Shown: positions 42,310 to 51,984 of the stretch, in pieces
How the letters are laid out: the number at the start of each line of letters is the position of its first letter
Numbering within the stretch: the stretch's first letter is position 1
Assembly (NCBI GenBank): GCA_947375135.1
Contig: CANCER010000002.1
Span: forward strand, 124,001 to 188,000
Source: Comamonadaceae bacterium
GTDB lineage: Bacteria > Pseudomonadota > Gammaproteobacteria > Burkholderiales > Burkholderiaceae_C
Length of the DNA stretch: 64,000 nt
Direction of reading: 5' to 3'
The notes under the pieces: model-generated
What the model was told of the DNA's origin: nothing
Database searches by the model: none
Seen by the model: the letters and a program-made list of their open reading frames with translations, nothing else
Translations under genes and position numbers: made by a program

Positions 42310-43491
42310 ATGATTGAACGCAATTTATTTCCTTGGGTGCAGGAAGCGCTGGCGGACTTTCCCGCCGTCGCCTTGCTCGGCCCGCGCCAGGCGGGCAAAA
42401 CCACCCTGGCCCACCAAGTGGGCGAACAGCGGGGCAACAGCGTCTATCTGGATCTGGAAAGCCCCGCCGACCGGCAAAAGCTGACCGCCCCGGAAGCCTA
42501 CCTGGCGCTGCACGAAAACCGTCTGGTCATCCTCGATGAGGTACAGCAAATGCCAGCCCTGTTTCAGGTGCTGCGCGGCAGCATCGACAGAGGCCGGCGC
42601 AGCGGCCTGGCGACGGGGCGCTTCTTGCTGCTGGGATCGGCCTCGGGCGAGTTGCTGCGCCAACCCGGCGAGAGCCTGGCCGGACGCATCGCCTACCTGG
42701 AGCTAGCCCCGCTGCAGGTGCTGGAACTCGACGCTGCGCAGCAAAACCTGCTCTGGTTGCGCGGTGGTTTCCCAAACAGCTTTTTGGCCGGCAGCGACGC
42801 CAAGAGCATGGTGTGGCGACAGAACCTGATCAGCACCTATCTGGAGCGGGACATCCCCAGCTACGGCGCGCGCATTCCCGCAGAAACGCTGCGCCGCCTG
42901 TGGACCATGCTGGCCCACCAGCAGGGCGGCTTGCTGGACGTATCGCAACTCGGTAAAAACCTGATGATCGATGCCAAGACCGTGCACCGCTATCTGGACA
43001 TGCTGGTGGACCTGATGCTGTTGCGCCGCCTGCAGCCCTGGCACAGCAATGTCGGCAAGCGGCTGGTCAAGTCACCCAAGCTGTATGTGCGCGACAGCGG
43101 CCTGGTGCATGCGCTGCTGGGCATCAGCTCCCACGAGGCCCTGCTATCCCACCCGGTGCTGGGCAACAGCTGGGAGGGCTGGGTGGTGGAAACCTTGCTC
43201 AACGTCGCACCGCGCAACAGCGCCAGCGGCTTTTACCGCAGCAGCAATGGCGCAGAGATCGACCTGCTGCTGGACATGCCGGGCCAAGGCCTGTGGGCCA
43301 TTGAAATCAAACGGGGCGCTTCGAGCAAACCGCGCCGTGGTTTTTACGCCGCCTGCGAAGACCTGAAACCCGCCAAGCGCTGGATGGTGCATGGCGGCCG
43401 GGACAGCTACCCCTTGGGCGATGAGGTGCAGGCCATCGGGCTGCGCGCGCTGGCAGACGAACTGCAGCGCTTACGCAGCCAGGCGCCTTAA
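42310..43491 (+). CDS. AAA-family ATPase with DUF4143 domain
   Basis: A 393-residue protein. The N-terminal ATPase has Walker A GPRQAGKTT near residues 24-32, Walker B LVILDEVQQMP near 72 and sensor FLLLGSASGELL. A winged-helix linker (LLDVSQLGKNLMIDAKTVHRYLDML) precedes the C-terminal PD-(D/E)xK-like DUF4143 region, with GAEIDLLLD and WAIEIKRGASSK. The family is widespread, mobile and of unknown function, sometimes suggested to be toxin-like or DNA-related. No partner gene is adjacent. It runs convergent to icmF with 4 bp between stops. Confidence 0.88.
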   Translation: MIERNLFPWVQEALADFPAVALLGPRQAGKTTLAHQVGEQRGNSVYLDLESPADRQKLTAPEAYLALHENRLVILDEVQQMPALFQVLRGSIDRGRRSGLATGRFLLLGSASGELLRQPGESLAGRIAYLELAPLQVLELDAAQQNLLWLRGGFPNSFLAGSDAKSMVWRQNLISTYLERDIPSYGARIPAETLRRLWTMLAHQQGGLLDVSQLGKNLMIDAKTVHRYLDMLVDLMLLRRLQPWHSNVGKRLVKSPKLYVRDSGLVHALLGISSHEALLSHPVLGNSWEGWVVETLLNVAPRNSASGFYRSSNGAEIDLLLDMPGQGLWAIEIKRGASSKPRRGFYAACEDLKPAKRWMVHGGRDSYPLGDEVQAIGLRALADELQRLRSQAP

Positions 43492-43495
43492 ACCA

Positions 43496-46400
43496 TTACA
43501 TATTGCGGCGGTACTGCCCACCCACCTCAAACAGGGCATTGGTGATCTGACCGAGTGAGCAAACGCGCACCGCGTCCATCAGCACCTCGAACACGTTCTG
43601 GTTCTCGATCACGGCCTTTTGCAAGGTCTTGAGCATGGCAGGGGCCTTGTCCGCGTTGCGGGCATGGAAGTCTTCCAGACGCTTGAGCTGGCTTTGCTTT
43701 TCCTCGTCGGTGGAGCGGGCCAGTTCCAGCTTGTCCTGCACCTGGTCGCCATGCGGGTTGCGGAAGGTGTTGACGCCGATGATGGGCAGCTCGCCGGTGT
43801 GCTTGAGCATCTCGTAGGTCATGCTCTCGTCCTGGATCTTGCCGCGCTGGTAGCCGGTCTCCATCGCACCCAGCACGCCACCGCGCTCGGCAATGGCTTC
43901 AAACTCTTTGAGCACAGCCTCTTCCACCAGCTCGGTCAGCTCTTCGATGATGAAGGCGCCCTGCCCCGGGTTCTCGTTCTTGGCCAAGCCCCATTCACGG
44001 TTGATGATGAGCTGGATCGCCATCGCGCGGCGCACGCTGTCTTCGGTGGGCGTGGTGATGGCTTCATCGAACGCATTGGTATGCAGGCTGTTGCAGTTGT
44101 CGTAGATCGCAATCAGGGCCTGCAGCGTGGTGCGGATGTCGTTGAACTGGATTTCCTGCGCGTGCAGGCTGCGCCCACTGGTCTGGATGTGGTATTTGAG
44201 CTTCTGGCTGCGCTCGTTGGCGCCATAGCGCTCCTTCATGGCCACGGCCCAGATGCGGCGGGCCACGCGTCCCATCACCGTGTATTCCGGGTCCATGCCG
44301 TTGCTGAAGAAGAAGCTCAGGTTGGGCGCAAAGTCATCAATGTGCATGCCGCGCGCCAGATAGGCTTCGACAAAGGTGAATCCATTGGACAGCGTGAAGG
44401 CCAGCTGGCTGATGGGGTTGGCACCGGCCTCGGCGATGTGGTAACCGCTGATGGAGACCGAGTAAAAGTTGCGCACATCGTGGTGCACAAAGTACTGGGC
44501 AATGTCACCCATCACCTTGAGTGAAAACTCGGTGGAGAAGATGCAGGTGTTCTGGCCCTGGTCTTCCTTCAGGATGTCGGCCTGCACCGTGCCGCGCACA
44601 TTGGCCAGCACCCATTCCTTGATTTTTTCGATTTCGGTGTCGGTGGGTTCGCGGCCGTTGTCGGCGCTGAACTTTTCGATGTTCTGGTCAATGGCCGCGT
44701 TCATGAACATGGCCAGAATGCTGGGCGCCGGGCCGTTGATCGTCATGCTGACGCTGGTGGCCGGGTTGCACAGGTCAAAGCCGCCGTACAAGACCTTGAG
44801 GTCGTCAATGGTGGCAATGCTCACACCGCTGTTGCCGACCTTGCCATAGATGTCGGGGCGGCGGTCCGGGTCGTGGCCGTACAAGGTGACCGAGTCAAAG
44901 GCGGTGGACAGTCGCTTGGCCGCCATGCCGGAGCTGAGCAGCTTAAAACGCTTGTTGGTGCGGAAGGCATCGCCCTCGCCGGCGAACATGCGCGTGGGGT
45001 CCTCGCCCTCGCGCTTGAAGGCAAAGGTGCCGGCGGTGTAGGGGTAGCTGCCGGGCACGTTGTCCAGCATCAGCCACTTCAGGATTTCGCCATGGTCTTC
45101 GTACTGCGGCAAGGCCACCTTGCGGATGGTGGTGCCACTGAGCGACTTGGTGGTGAGCGCGGTGCGGATTTCCTTGTCGCGGATCTTCACCACGTAGACG
45201 TCACCGGCATAGGCCTTTTGCATTTCCGGCCACTGGGCCAGCAGCTTGCGGGCGGCGGCGTCCTGGTTGGCTTCGCGTTGCACGGCCAGGTCGATGGCGG
45301 CTTCAGAAGCACGGGCCTTGCCGGGCTTGCCGACTTCGAGCATCCGGGCGGCTGCGCGCAATTGCTGGATTTCGCGTGCCAGGGTGGCTTGGACGCGGGC
45401 GCGGGCCTTGTAGCCGCGCACGGTGTCGCTGATCTCAGCCAGATACCGGGTGCGCGCTGCGGGCACCACGGGCATCTGGTTGGAGCTGTGACGCACATCC
45501 ACCTTGGGCAACAGGCCTTCGGCTTGGGCCTTCAGGCCCAGGGACTGCAGGCGCAGCAACATGGCCTGGTACAGGGCGGTGACGCCGTCGTCGTTAAAGC
45601 GCGCGGCCATGGTGCCGAACACCGGCATTTGCTCAGGTGGAACCGTCCAAGCTTCCTTGTTGCGTTGCACCTGCTTGGCCACATCGCGCAGGGCATCAAA
45701 CGAGCCTTTGCGGTCGAACTTGTTGATGGCTACGAACTCGGCAAAGTCCAGCATGTCGATTTTTTCCAGCTGGCTGGCGGCGCCGAACTCGGGCGTCATC
45801 ACATACAGGGGCACGTCCACCAGCGGCACGATGGCCGCGTCGCCCTGGCCGATGCCGGAGGTTTCCACCACGACCAGATCGAAGCCGGCGGCCTTGCAGG
45901 CCAGGATCACGTCGGGCAGGGCTGCCGAAATTTCCGAACCGAACTCCCGCGTGGCCAGGCTGCGCATAAAGACGCGCGGGCCGTTCTGCCAAGGGGAAAT
46001 CGCGTTCATGCGGATGCGGTCACCCAGGAGCGCGCCACCGCTCTTGCGGCGTGACGGGTCTATGGAGATGACGGCAATGCGCAGGCTGTCGTCCTGGTCC
46101 AGGCGCAGGCGGCGGATCAGCTCGTCGGTGAGGGACGACTTGCCCGCACCTCCGGTGCCGGTGATGCCGATCACAGGAATGGTGCGGGTGGCGGCTTGGG
46201 CGCGCAGCGTGTCCATCAGGGCGGCATCGGCATTGCCGGCTTCCACGGCGGTGAGCAACTGGGCCAGGGCGCGCCAGCTGGCTTCGGTGTGGCCCTGAAT
46301 GGCATCCACGGTCTTGGGCGCATAGGAACTGATGTCCTGGTCGCAGCGCATCACCATCTCGCCGATCATGCCGGCCAGGCCCATGCGTTGGCCGTCTTCC

Positions 46401-46792
46401 GGGCTGTAGATGCGGCTCACGCCATAGGCATGCAGTTCGCGGATTTCGGGGGGGACGATGACGCCGCCGCCACCGCCAAACACCTGGATATGCGCGCCGC
46501 CTCTGGCCTTGAGCAGATCGACCATGTACTTGAAGTACTCGACGTGCCCGCCCTGGTAGGAGCTGATGGCAATGCCCTGCACGTCCTCCTGCAAGGCGGC
46601 CGTGACCACCTCTTCGACGCTGCGGTTGTGGCCCAGGTGGATCACCTCGGTGCCCATGCCCTGCAGGATGCGGCGCATGATGTTGATGGCCGCGTCATGC
46701 CCGTCAAACAGGCTGGCGGCGGTGACAAAGCGCACCTTGTGGGTGGGGCGGTAGTTCGCCAGGGCCTTGAATTCAGCGGATAAATCGGTCAT
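43496..46792 (-). CDS. icmF: Fused isobutyryl-CoA mutase IcmF
   Basis: A 1098-residue adenosylcobalamin enzyme interconverting isobutyryl-CoA and n-butyryl-CoA (some also act on isovaleryl/pivalyl-CoA). The order is characteristic. An N-terminal B12-binding domain has the lower-ligand His in LFDGHDAAI (H32) and [13 protein letters not shown] MeaB-like G-protein chaperone has P-loop [12 protein letters not shown] near 210 and NKFD. The mutase barrel is C-terminal (from about 560; [34 protein letters not shown]). This order separates it from methylmalonyl-CoA mutase. The gene stands alone, preceded by a LiuR-like palindrome, consistent with a role in branched-chain acyl-CoA metabolism. Confidence 0.97.
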   Translation of the reverse strand: MTDLSAEFKALANYRPTHKVRFVTAASLFDGHDAAINIMRRILQGMGTEVIHLGHNRSVEEVVTAALQEDVQGIAISSYQGGHVEYFKYMVDLLKARGGAHIQVFGGGGGVIVPPEIRELHAYGVSRIYSPEDGQRMGLAGMIGEMVMRCDQDISSYAPKTVDAIQGHTEASWRALAQLLTAVEAGNADAALMDTLRAQAATRTIPVIGITGTGGAGKSSLTDELIRRLRLDQDDSLRIAVISIDPSRRKSGGALLGDRIRMNAISPWQNGPRVFMRSLATREFGSEISAALPDVILACKAAGFDLVVVETSGIGQGDAAIVPLVDVPLYVMTPEFGAASQLEKIDMLDFAEFVAINKFDRKGSFDALRDVAKQVQRNKEAWTVPPEQMPVFGTMAARFNDDGVTALYQAMLLRLQSLGLKAQAEGLLPKVDVRHSSNQMPVVPAARTRYLAEISDTVRGYKARARVQATLAREIQQLRAAARMLEVGKPGKARASEAAIDLAVQREANQDAAARKLLAQWPEMQKAYAGDVYVVKIRDKEIRTALTTKSLSGTTIRKVALPQYEDHGEILKWLMLDNVPGSYPYTAGTFAFKREGEDPTRMFAGEGDAFRTNKRFKLLSSGMAAKRLSTAFDSVTLYGHDPDRRPDIYGKVGNSGVSIATIDDLKVLYGGFDLCNPATSVSMTINGPAPSILAMFMNAAIDQNIEKFSADNGREPTDTEIEKIKEWVLANVRGTVQADILKEDQGQNTCIFSTEFSLKVMGDIAQYFVHHDVRNFYSVSISGYHIAEAGANPISQLAFTLSNGFTFVEAYLARGMHIDDFAPNLSFFFSNGMDPEYTVMGRVARRIWAVAMKERYGANERSQKLKYHIQTSGRSLHAQEIQFNDIRTTLQALIAIYDNCNSLHTNAFDEAITTPTEDSVRRAMAIQLIINREWGLAKNENPGQGAFIIEELTELVEEAVLKEFEAIAERGGVLGAMETGYQRGKIQDESMTYEMLKHTGELPIIGVNTFRNPHGDQVQDKLELARSTDEEKQSQLKRLEDFHARNADKAPAMLKTLQKAVIENQNVFEVLMDAVRVCSLGQITNALFEVGGQYRRNM

Positions 46793-46832
46793 TGGTCTTC
46801 CTCAGGTGTCGTCTATTCGGCGCGTACGAACG

Positions 46833-46860
46833 CAGTTGACGTTTACGTAAACGTCAACTG
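46833..46860. promoter_or_regulatory. Perfect 28-bp palindrome upstream of icmF, LiuR-like operator
   Basis: The arm CAGTTGACGTTTAC is followed directly by its exact reverse complement. The core TTTACGTAAACG resembles sites of LiuR, the MerR-family regulator of branched-chain amino acid and isovalerate catabolism in proteobacteria. The palindrome ends 40 bp before the icmF start codon. MerR proteins bind the spacer of their promoters, and the position fits. LiuR itself is not in this window. Confidence 0.7.
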
Positions 46861-47023
46861 TAAACGATTTGTGCCAACAGGGGCTTACGGCCGCGAATGC
46901 CCCGGATGCGTCAGGACACTTTTGCCAGGCCAGCGCTCTGGGGCTGCATGGCGCACGCGCTGTGATTCCCAGGAGGTACCATCCAACCGCTTGCAACATT
47001 AATTTTGGTTGGAGGGGAGGTCC

Positions 47024-48349
47024 ATGCGCCAACTCGTCGCGCTTTTTTTGCTCAGCCTGCTGGCCGCCTGTGCCGGGCCGAAGTACACCGTGGACGACGG
47101 CCGCAAGGTCAATGAGGTCTTGCTGGCGGATATCCGGTCTTACGGCGCGGGTGAAAAGGCACTGCGCCCGGCCATTGAACGCGCCGCCCGGCTCAAAGAT
47201 GCCGATTGCGACATCCAGTGGGAGTTGCCCTTCTCGGTCGAATCCAGCGACCAGCTCAGCCCCGATGACCGCGTGGCCTGGTTACGTGCCCTGGGCGTGG
47301 ACGAGCGTCTGACCGTGGTGGGCGCGGCAATTGGCAGCCCGCTCAAGGTGGGCGACAAGATTCGGGAGATTGACGGCTACGCCCGCGAGAGCGCCGAAAA
47401 AATGATGCTGGAGCTGGCCGACAAGCGCGACAGCGGCAAGCCCTTTCGCGTCACACTGCACAGTGGCGCGACGCAAAAGGTCACGCCTTTCAAGGTCTGC
47501 CGCGGCTACGCCCGGCTGGCACCCCCCGCAACCCCTGTGGCACAGGATTACCACTGGCTGCTCACGGTGCATCCGCTGGAGCTGGTACGGGCCGACCTGA
47601 CGCAGGACGAAGCCCTGTGGACGGTGCTGTGGGGCGAAGGCGTATCCGAAGAAGGCGGTGCGCGCATGAAGACCTATGCGTTTGGCAGCAAGGTGGTCGG
47701 CACGCTCTACAACCTGTTCACCATCGCCTCCGGTATCCAGGGTGCTACGGCCGCTGCCAATGCGGCAGTGCAGGCGGCCCAGTCTGCCGCCAGCAGCGTG
47801 GCCACCGATGTACTCAAGCGCCAGTTGATCGACCAGGCCACGGCAGCCGCCACCAGCCGCGTGCGCGAAGAAGCCACCAGCCTGGTGAGAAAAATGAGCC
47901 AGGCCCAGGTGGCCAACGCCATGCAGCAGGCCGCTGCCAACCGGAGGTCCCTCTCCGGCGTGGCCTGGGTTGCGTCCACGGTCTTTGAAAAGGCGGACGC
48001 CTGGGCCTTCCAGCGGATGGAGCAACTCCATGCCGACCCGCTGGCGGTGTTCACGCTGCACCAGAAGCTGATTGAAAAAGGGCTGACCGCCAACTCCATG
48101 GCGCTGGACCCGGACCGCATGCGCGCACTCAACACGCTGGCCGAGTCCCGCGGCTTGGGCGATGCGGTGGTGTCCATTCTGCAAGGCCTCAAGCCGGATG
48201 ACCTGCAGGTGGCGATGGCGGACATGCCCCTGGCCTCGGCGCCCGGCGCCTTTTCTTACGACGCAGTGGACGACCCGTCCCAACAATTGCAGCCCTTTGC
48301 CCGCGGCCTGGTGGACGGCATGCTGAACATGCCGGTGCAATCCCAATAA
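47024..48349 (+). CDS. Lipoprotein of unknown function with PDZ-like segment
   Basis: A 441-residue protein with lipoprotein signal MRQLVALFLLSLLAACAG (Cys 16), preceded by a strong GGAGGGGAGG ribosome site. Residues ~90-150 (LTVVGAAIGSPLKVGDKIREIDG) look like a PDZ-type GSPL..GD.I module. A hydrophobic alanine-rich segment (GTLYNLFTIASGIQGATAAANAAVQAAQ) follows near 225-255, then a helical C-terminal half. A metalloprotease HExxH motif is absent. I do not recognise a named family. It overlaps the MORN-repeat gene by one base (TAATG), so the two are coupled. Confidence 0.75.
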   Translation: MRQLVALFLLSLLAACAGPKYTVDDGRKVNEVLLADIRSYGAGEKALRPAIERAARLKDADCDIQWELPFSVESSDQLSPDDRVAWLRALGVDERLTVVGAAIGSPLKVGDKIREIDGYARESAEKMMLELADKRDSGKPFRVTLHSGATQKVTPFKVCRGYARLAPPATPVAQDYHWLLTVHPLELVRADLTQDEALWTVLWGEGVSEEGGARMKTYAFGSKVVGTLYNLFTIASGIQGATAAANAAVQAAQSAASSVATDVLKRQLIDQATAAATSRVREEATSLVRKMSQAQVANAMQQAAANRRSLSGVAWVASTVFEKADAWAFQRMEQLHADPLAVFTLHQKLIEKGLTANSMALDPDRMRALNTLAESRGLGDAVVSILQGLKPDDLQVAMADMPLASAPGAFSYDAVDDPSQQLQPFARGLVDGMLNMPVQSQ

Positions 48350-50091
48350 TGCCATTGCGCAAACCCCAAGGAACTTTTGTGCGTTCAAGCCTCGCTGCCC
48401 TGCTCCTCTTGACCTGCTGCTGCGCCGGTGCGCAAACCGCTGCGAGCGAACTGCCACCGCCGGGCGCTGCGGCACAGCCTGACACCGCGCCAGCGGCAAG
48501 CGAAGCGACTGAGGCGCCCCCGGCGCCTGCCCTTGCCGCCGCGGCCACTGAGCCCCCGGCGGAAACCTGCCGCTCCTTGAGCGACAAGGCCATGGCGTCT
48601 GACCTGAAGGCGCTTACGGCCCAGGCACAGAAGCAGGACCTGGCAGCCCTGGTGCAGTTGCACAGCGCATCGGCCGGCTTGTGGACCCGTGCCGTGGAGC
48701 TGTGCGATGGCCGCGCCCGGGAGCGCGCGCAGCGCAATCTGGCGGAGAGTCAACAGGCCAACGCGCTGCTCAACGCGCAACTGGGGGACGGACCCGAATG
48801 CAGTGCGGCCCACAAGGACGCGGTCACCCTGCAGGACCTCGCGCGTGCCGCCCTGGCCGAGCGGCGCTGGGGGGATGCCGCCACGCTGTTTCACAAGTCC
48901 GAGGACATGTGGGACCTGGCCACCGAGCGCTGCAGCGGCGCACAAAAAGAACTTGCCGCCAAACGCCAGGAGCAGTCCGAGATTGACGGCTTCAACGCCG
49001 AATTCTGCGCACCCCTGTTTGAGCGTGCACGCGAGCAAACGCAAAAGCTGCGCGCCAGTTCGGCCGGCATGGGCCGGGAAGACAAGCAGGAGGGCCTGAT
49101 GGTGGCCGAGACCCTGTGGCGCAATGCCCTGGCGCAGTGCAAGGGGAGTGCCGCGCAAGACTCCGCACGCAACAACGCACAGGCCCTGGCACGCGAGCGC
49201 GGTACCCCCTGGGTGGCGCGCAATCCATTGCCTGCCCCTGCGGCAAGCCCGGCGCCCAAAGTGGCAGCCCTGGCAGCCAAACCCGCAGAGGCCGCCACGG
49301 CGGCCAAGGTCAGCCTCGCAACCCCGCCGCAGCCGCTATCGCCCCTGGTGCCCGCTGCGACGGCACCAGTGCATGCCGCCACGCCTGTGGCCACCCGGAC
49401 TGCTGCCGAACCGGCGCGGCCCCAGGCCCAACCGGAGGCGTTCACCGTGGGGGATATGCACTTCAAGGGCCAGTTTGTGCGCGATGTGGACACGCCCACC
49501 TTTACCGGCACTGGCAAGCTCAGTTGGGCCAATGGCGACGTATTCGAGGGCCATCTGCAAAACGGCAAGCGTGAGGGCAAAGGCCTGTTTGTCTGGGGCA
49601 ACGGCCAACGCTACCAGGGGGACTGGGTCAACGATGCATCCACCGGCCGGGCCACGGTCGATTTCACCAACGGCGATCACTATGAAGGTGCGGTGGTCAA
49701 CGCCACCCCCGCAGGAGCGGGCAGCATGCGCTATGCCTCGGGCGACGCCTACCGCGGCAGCTTCCAAGCCGGTCTGCCCCATGGGACCGGCGTCTACGTC
49801 TGGAAGAACGGGCAAACGTTTGAAGGCGACTGGGTCCATGGCAAGCCCAACGGCCGGGGCACGCTGCACTTCGCCAACGGCGACAACTATGAAGGCGCGG
49901 TCAGCGATGGCCGGCCCGACCAGTCCGGCCGCTTTACCTGGGCCAATGGCGACAGCTATACCGGTCAGTGGAAGTCGGGCATCCGCAACGGCCAGGGCAC
50001 GTTTGTCTGGACCACGGGGGACCGCTGGGAAGGTGTGTATGAGAACGACCAGCAAACCAGCATCGGCACCCTCATACGCAAAAGCCCCTGA
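48349..50091 (+). CDS. Exported MORN-repeat protein
   Basis: A 580-residue protein with signal sequence (VRSSLAALLLLTCCCAGAQ). There is a helical Cys-containing region (about 60-290; CRSLSDKAMASDL, CSAAHKDAVTLQDLARA) and a proline/alanine-rich linker (about 290-360). The C-terminus has about eight to nine MORN repeats of roughly 22-23 residues (ANGDVFEGHLQNGKREGKGLFVW and similar). MORN sheets bind lipids or proteins. It is translationally coupled to the upstream lipoprotein, so the two may form an envelope complex. No enzymatic motif is visible. Confidence 0.85.
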   Translation: MPLRKPQGTFVRSSLAALLLLTCCCAGAQTAASELPPPGAAAQPDTAPAASEATEAPPAPALAAAATEPPAETCRSLSDKAMASDLKALTAQAQKQDLAALVQLHSASAGLWTRAVELCDGRARERAQRNLAESQQANALLNAQLGDGPECSAAHKDAVTLQDLARAALAERRWGDAATLFHKSEDMWDLATERCSGAQKELAAKRQEQSEIDGFNAEFCAPLFERAREQTQKLRASSAGMGREDKQEGLMVAETLWRNALAQCKGSAAQDSARNNAQALARERGTPWVARNPLPAPAASPAPKVAALAAKPAEAATAAKVSLATPPQPLSPLVPAATAPVHAATPVATRTAAEPARPQAQPEAFTVGDMHFKGQFVRDVDTPTFTGTGKLSWANGDVFEGHLQNGKREGKGLFVWGNGQRYQGDWVNDASTGRATVDFTNGDHYEGAVVNATPAGAGSMRYASGDAYRGSFQAGLPHGTGVYVWKNGQTFEGDWVHGKPNGRGTLHFANGDNYEGAVSDGRPDQSGRFTWANGDSYTGQWKSGIRNGQGTFVWTTGDRWEGVYENDQQTSIGTLIRKSP

Positions 50092-50151
50092 GACCGAGGG
50101 GCGGCCCGTCGGCAACTGCGCGCTGGCGGGTGATGCCTCTTCGCAGCCGGG

Positions 50152-50394
50152 TTAAAAGTGGGGGTGATTCACCTCATGGGACGGCAGCGACAGGATCACG
50201 GTCAGTGCACCTGCAATCGATATCACCAGCCAAAACACAAAAAAGCTGAGCGTATAGACCGCCTGGCGCGATATGTCGAAGGACTGGCCGAACCAATTCA
50301 TGTCCTGCGGGTCGATCACGGCAAACACCAGCAATTCCAGCACGCCGGCCATCAGGAACGAGGGCCATGCAATCCACATCCATTTTTTTGTCAT
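50152..50394 (-). CDS. Small two-helix membrane protein next to ccoG
   Basis: An 80-residue protein with two hydrophobic segments, WIAWPSFLMAGVLELLVFAVI (about 8-28) and VYTLSFFVFWLVISIAGALTVIL (about 46-68). It ends SLPSHEVNHPHF. It follows ccoG by 32 bp on the same strand and is probably co-transcribed. Small proteins of this kind accompany cbb3-oxidase or ccoG genes in betaproteobacteria. No function is assigned. The terminal His-rich tail might bind metal, but this is a guess. Confidence 0.75.
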   Translation of the reverse strand: MTKKWMWIAWPSFLMAGVLELLVFAVIDPQDMNWFGQSFDISRQAVYTLSFFVFWLVISIAGALTVILSLPSHEVNHPHF

Positions 50395-50426
50395 GGTGTT
50401 GTCTCCTTCATGTATGTCTTGCTTGC

Positions 50427-51887
50427 CTAGCGCGGAACGATGAATACAGCCTTTTCGGACACATGCTGGTCCAGCCCCGGCGCGTCAATCTTAAAGTGAA
50501 TCGTGTGCGAGCCGGGCTCCGCCCCCTCGTACGGCAATTGAAGCCGCACCGGCACCCAGCGTGATTGCGTGGATTCAATGACCACGTCCTCTTCGCTGGC
50601 GACTTTCAGATCGTGCAAGCCGTCCACGGAGATATGGAAATTCTGCGTGCTCTCGGTGGCATTCATGATCTGGATGCGGAACACATTCTCGATCCGGCCG
50701 CCTTCTGCAATGCGCGCAAGCGAACCGCGGTCGCGCACCACGTCCACCTTGAACGGGATGCGCAGCGCCAGGCTGATGGCCATACCTGCCACCACCACAC
50801 CCAGTATGGCCGTGTAGATCAGCACGCGGGGGCGAAACACGTGGCTGATCGTTTGCGCCTTGGTCCACTTCTGCTCCAGGGCATGCTCGGTGGTGTATTT
50901 CACCAGGCCGCGCGGGTAACCGACCTTGTCCATCACGGTGTCGCAGACATCGGCACAGGCGCCGCAGCCTATGCACTCGTATTGCAGGCCGTTGCGGATG
51001 TCGATGCCGGTCGGGCAGACCTGAACACACAGGCTGCAATCCACACAGGCGCCCAGATGGAGGGTGGAAAGGTCCGCCTTTTTGCTGCGCGCACCGCGCG
51101 GCTCGCCTCGCTCCGTGTCATAGGTGACGATGAGTGTGTCTTTGTCGAACATGGCGCTCTGGAAGCGGGCATAAGGGCACATGTATTTGCAGACCTGCTC
51201 GCGCATGAAGCCGGCGTTGCCCCAGGTGGCAAAGGCGTAGAAAAAGGTCCAGAAGATTTCCCAGGAGCCCAGGTCCCATGTGATGAACTCGGTGGCCAGC
51301 GTGTGGATAGGGGTGAAGTAGCCCACAAAAGTGAAGCCGGTCCACAGGGCCAGCGTGATCCACATGAACTGCTTGGCGGACTTGCGGGCCAACCGTTCCA
51401 GCGACCAGGGGGCCGCATCGCGGCGCATGCGCATGGAGCGGTCGCCCTCGGCCAGCTTTTCCAGCCACAGGAACATTTCGGTGTAGACCGTTTGCGGGCA
51501 GGCATAGCCGCACCAAAGCCGCCCGGCCACGGCGGTAAACAGGAACAGCGAATAGGCCGAAATCACCAGAATGCCGGTGAGGTAGATGAAGTCCTGCGGG
51601 TACAGCACCAGCTTGAAAATGTAGAAGCGCCGCGCGCCCAGATCAAACAGCACCGCCTGGCGCTGGCCCCATTCCAGCCAGGGCAGGCCATAAAAAATGA
51701 GCTGCGTCAGGAACACCAGAATCCAGCGCCAACGCGAAAACACGCCGCTCACACTGCGTGGGTAAATCTTCTTGTGCGCCTGGTAGAGCGACACCAGAAC
51801 CGGATCGGCACCGGGCGGCGGCTCAATAGGCTCGGTCGAGACCGTGAGGGGAATGACTTTTTTGACGGGGGTTTTGGAATCAGACAC
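50427..51887 (-). CDS. ccoG: Cytochrome c oxidase accessory protein CcoG
   Basis: A 486-residue membrane Fe-S protein (RdxA/FixG family) needed for assembly of cbb3-type oxidase, probably reducing Cu(II) for copper delivery. It has four to five helices. A cytoplasmic ferredoxin domain shows CGYACPQTVYTE near residue 121-132 and two 4Fe-4S clusters, CVDCSLCVQVCPTGIDIRNG and CIGCGACADVCD (about 280-320). A C-terminal periplasmic Ig-like domain follows. The ccoNOP genes are not in the window. It diverges from the RND/SQR operon, and its promoter carries an FNR-type site and one copy of the repeated operator. Confidence 0.95.
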   Translation of the reverse strand: MSDSKTPVKKVIPLTVSTEPIEPPPGADPVLVSLYQAHKKIYPRSVSGVFSRWRWILVFLTQLIFYGLPWLEWGQRQAVLFDLGARRFYIFKLVLYPQDFIYLTGILVISAYSLFLFTAVAGRLWCGYACPQTVYTEMFLWLEKLAEGDRSMRMRRDAAPWSLERLARKSAKQFMWITLALWTGFTFVGYFTPIHTLATEFITWDLGSWEIFWTFFYAFATWGNAGFMREQVCKYMCPYARFQSAMFDKDTLIVTYDTERGEPRGARSKKADLSTLHLGACVDCSLCVQVCPTGIDIRNGLQYECIGCGACADVCDTVMDKVGYPRGLVKYTTEHALEQKWTKAQTISHVFRPRVLIYTAILGVVVAGMAISLALRIPFKVDVVRDRGSLARIAEGGRIENVFRIQIMNATESTQNFHISVDGLHDLKVASEEDVVIESTQSRWVPVRLQLPYEGAEPGSHTIHFKIDAPGLDQHVSEKAVFIVPR

Positions 51888-51919
51888 TTGGAACTTCTAA
51901 CTTAAAGCTGGTTAACGCA

Positions 51920-51960
51920 ATAATACCCATACCCGTATAGGTCGAACTGATCTAAATCAA
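51920..51960 (-). promoter_or_regulatory. FNR-type site and -10 box of ccoG
   Basis: On the minus strand TTGATTTAGATCAG (51947-51960) matches the FNR consensus at nine of ten defined bases. TATTAT at 51920-51925 is a -10 candidate, giving a start near 51912. The FNR centre (51953.5) is then at about -41.5, the class II position. FNR-type control of cbb3-assembly genes is well established in proteobacteria. Confidence 0.6.
51923..51939. repeat. 17-bp operator-like repeat, copy 1 (ccoG side)
   Basis: ATACCCATACCCGTATA is identical to 51991-52007. This copy falls between the ccoG FNR site and its -10 box, so a bound protein would block that promoter. CsoR-family operators are built from ATACCC/GGGTAT half-sites, which this contains. 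Confidence 0.65.
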
Positions 51961-51984
51961 TCATTCACCCAAACAGGCAAGCCA

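Noticed and set aside
47024..48349. M48-type metalloprotease lipoprotein
   Set aside because: No HExxH motif anywhere; the only supported module is PDZ-like.
49500..50090. Tandem-repeat DNA resembling a minisatellite
   Set aside because: The periodicity (about 66-69 bp) reflects MORN protein repeats with diverged DNA, not a separate DNA repeat or CRISPR array.
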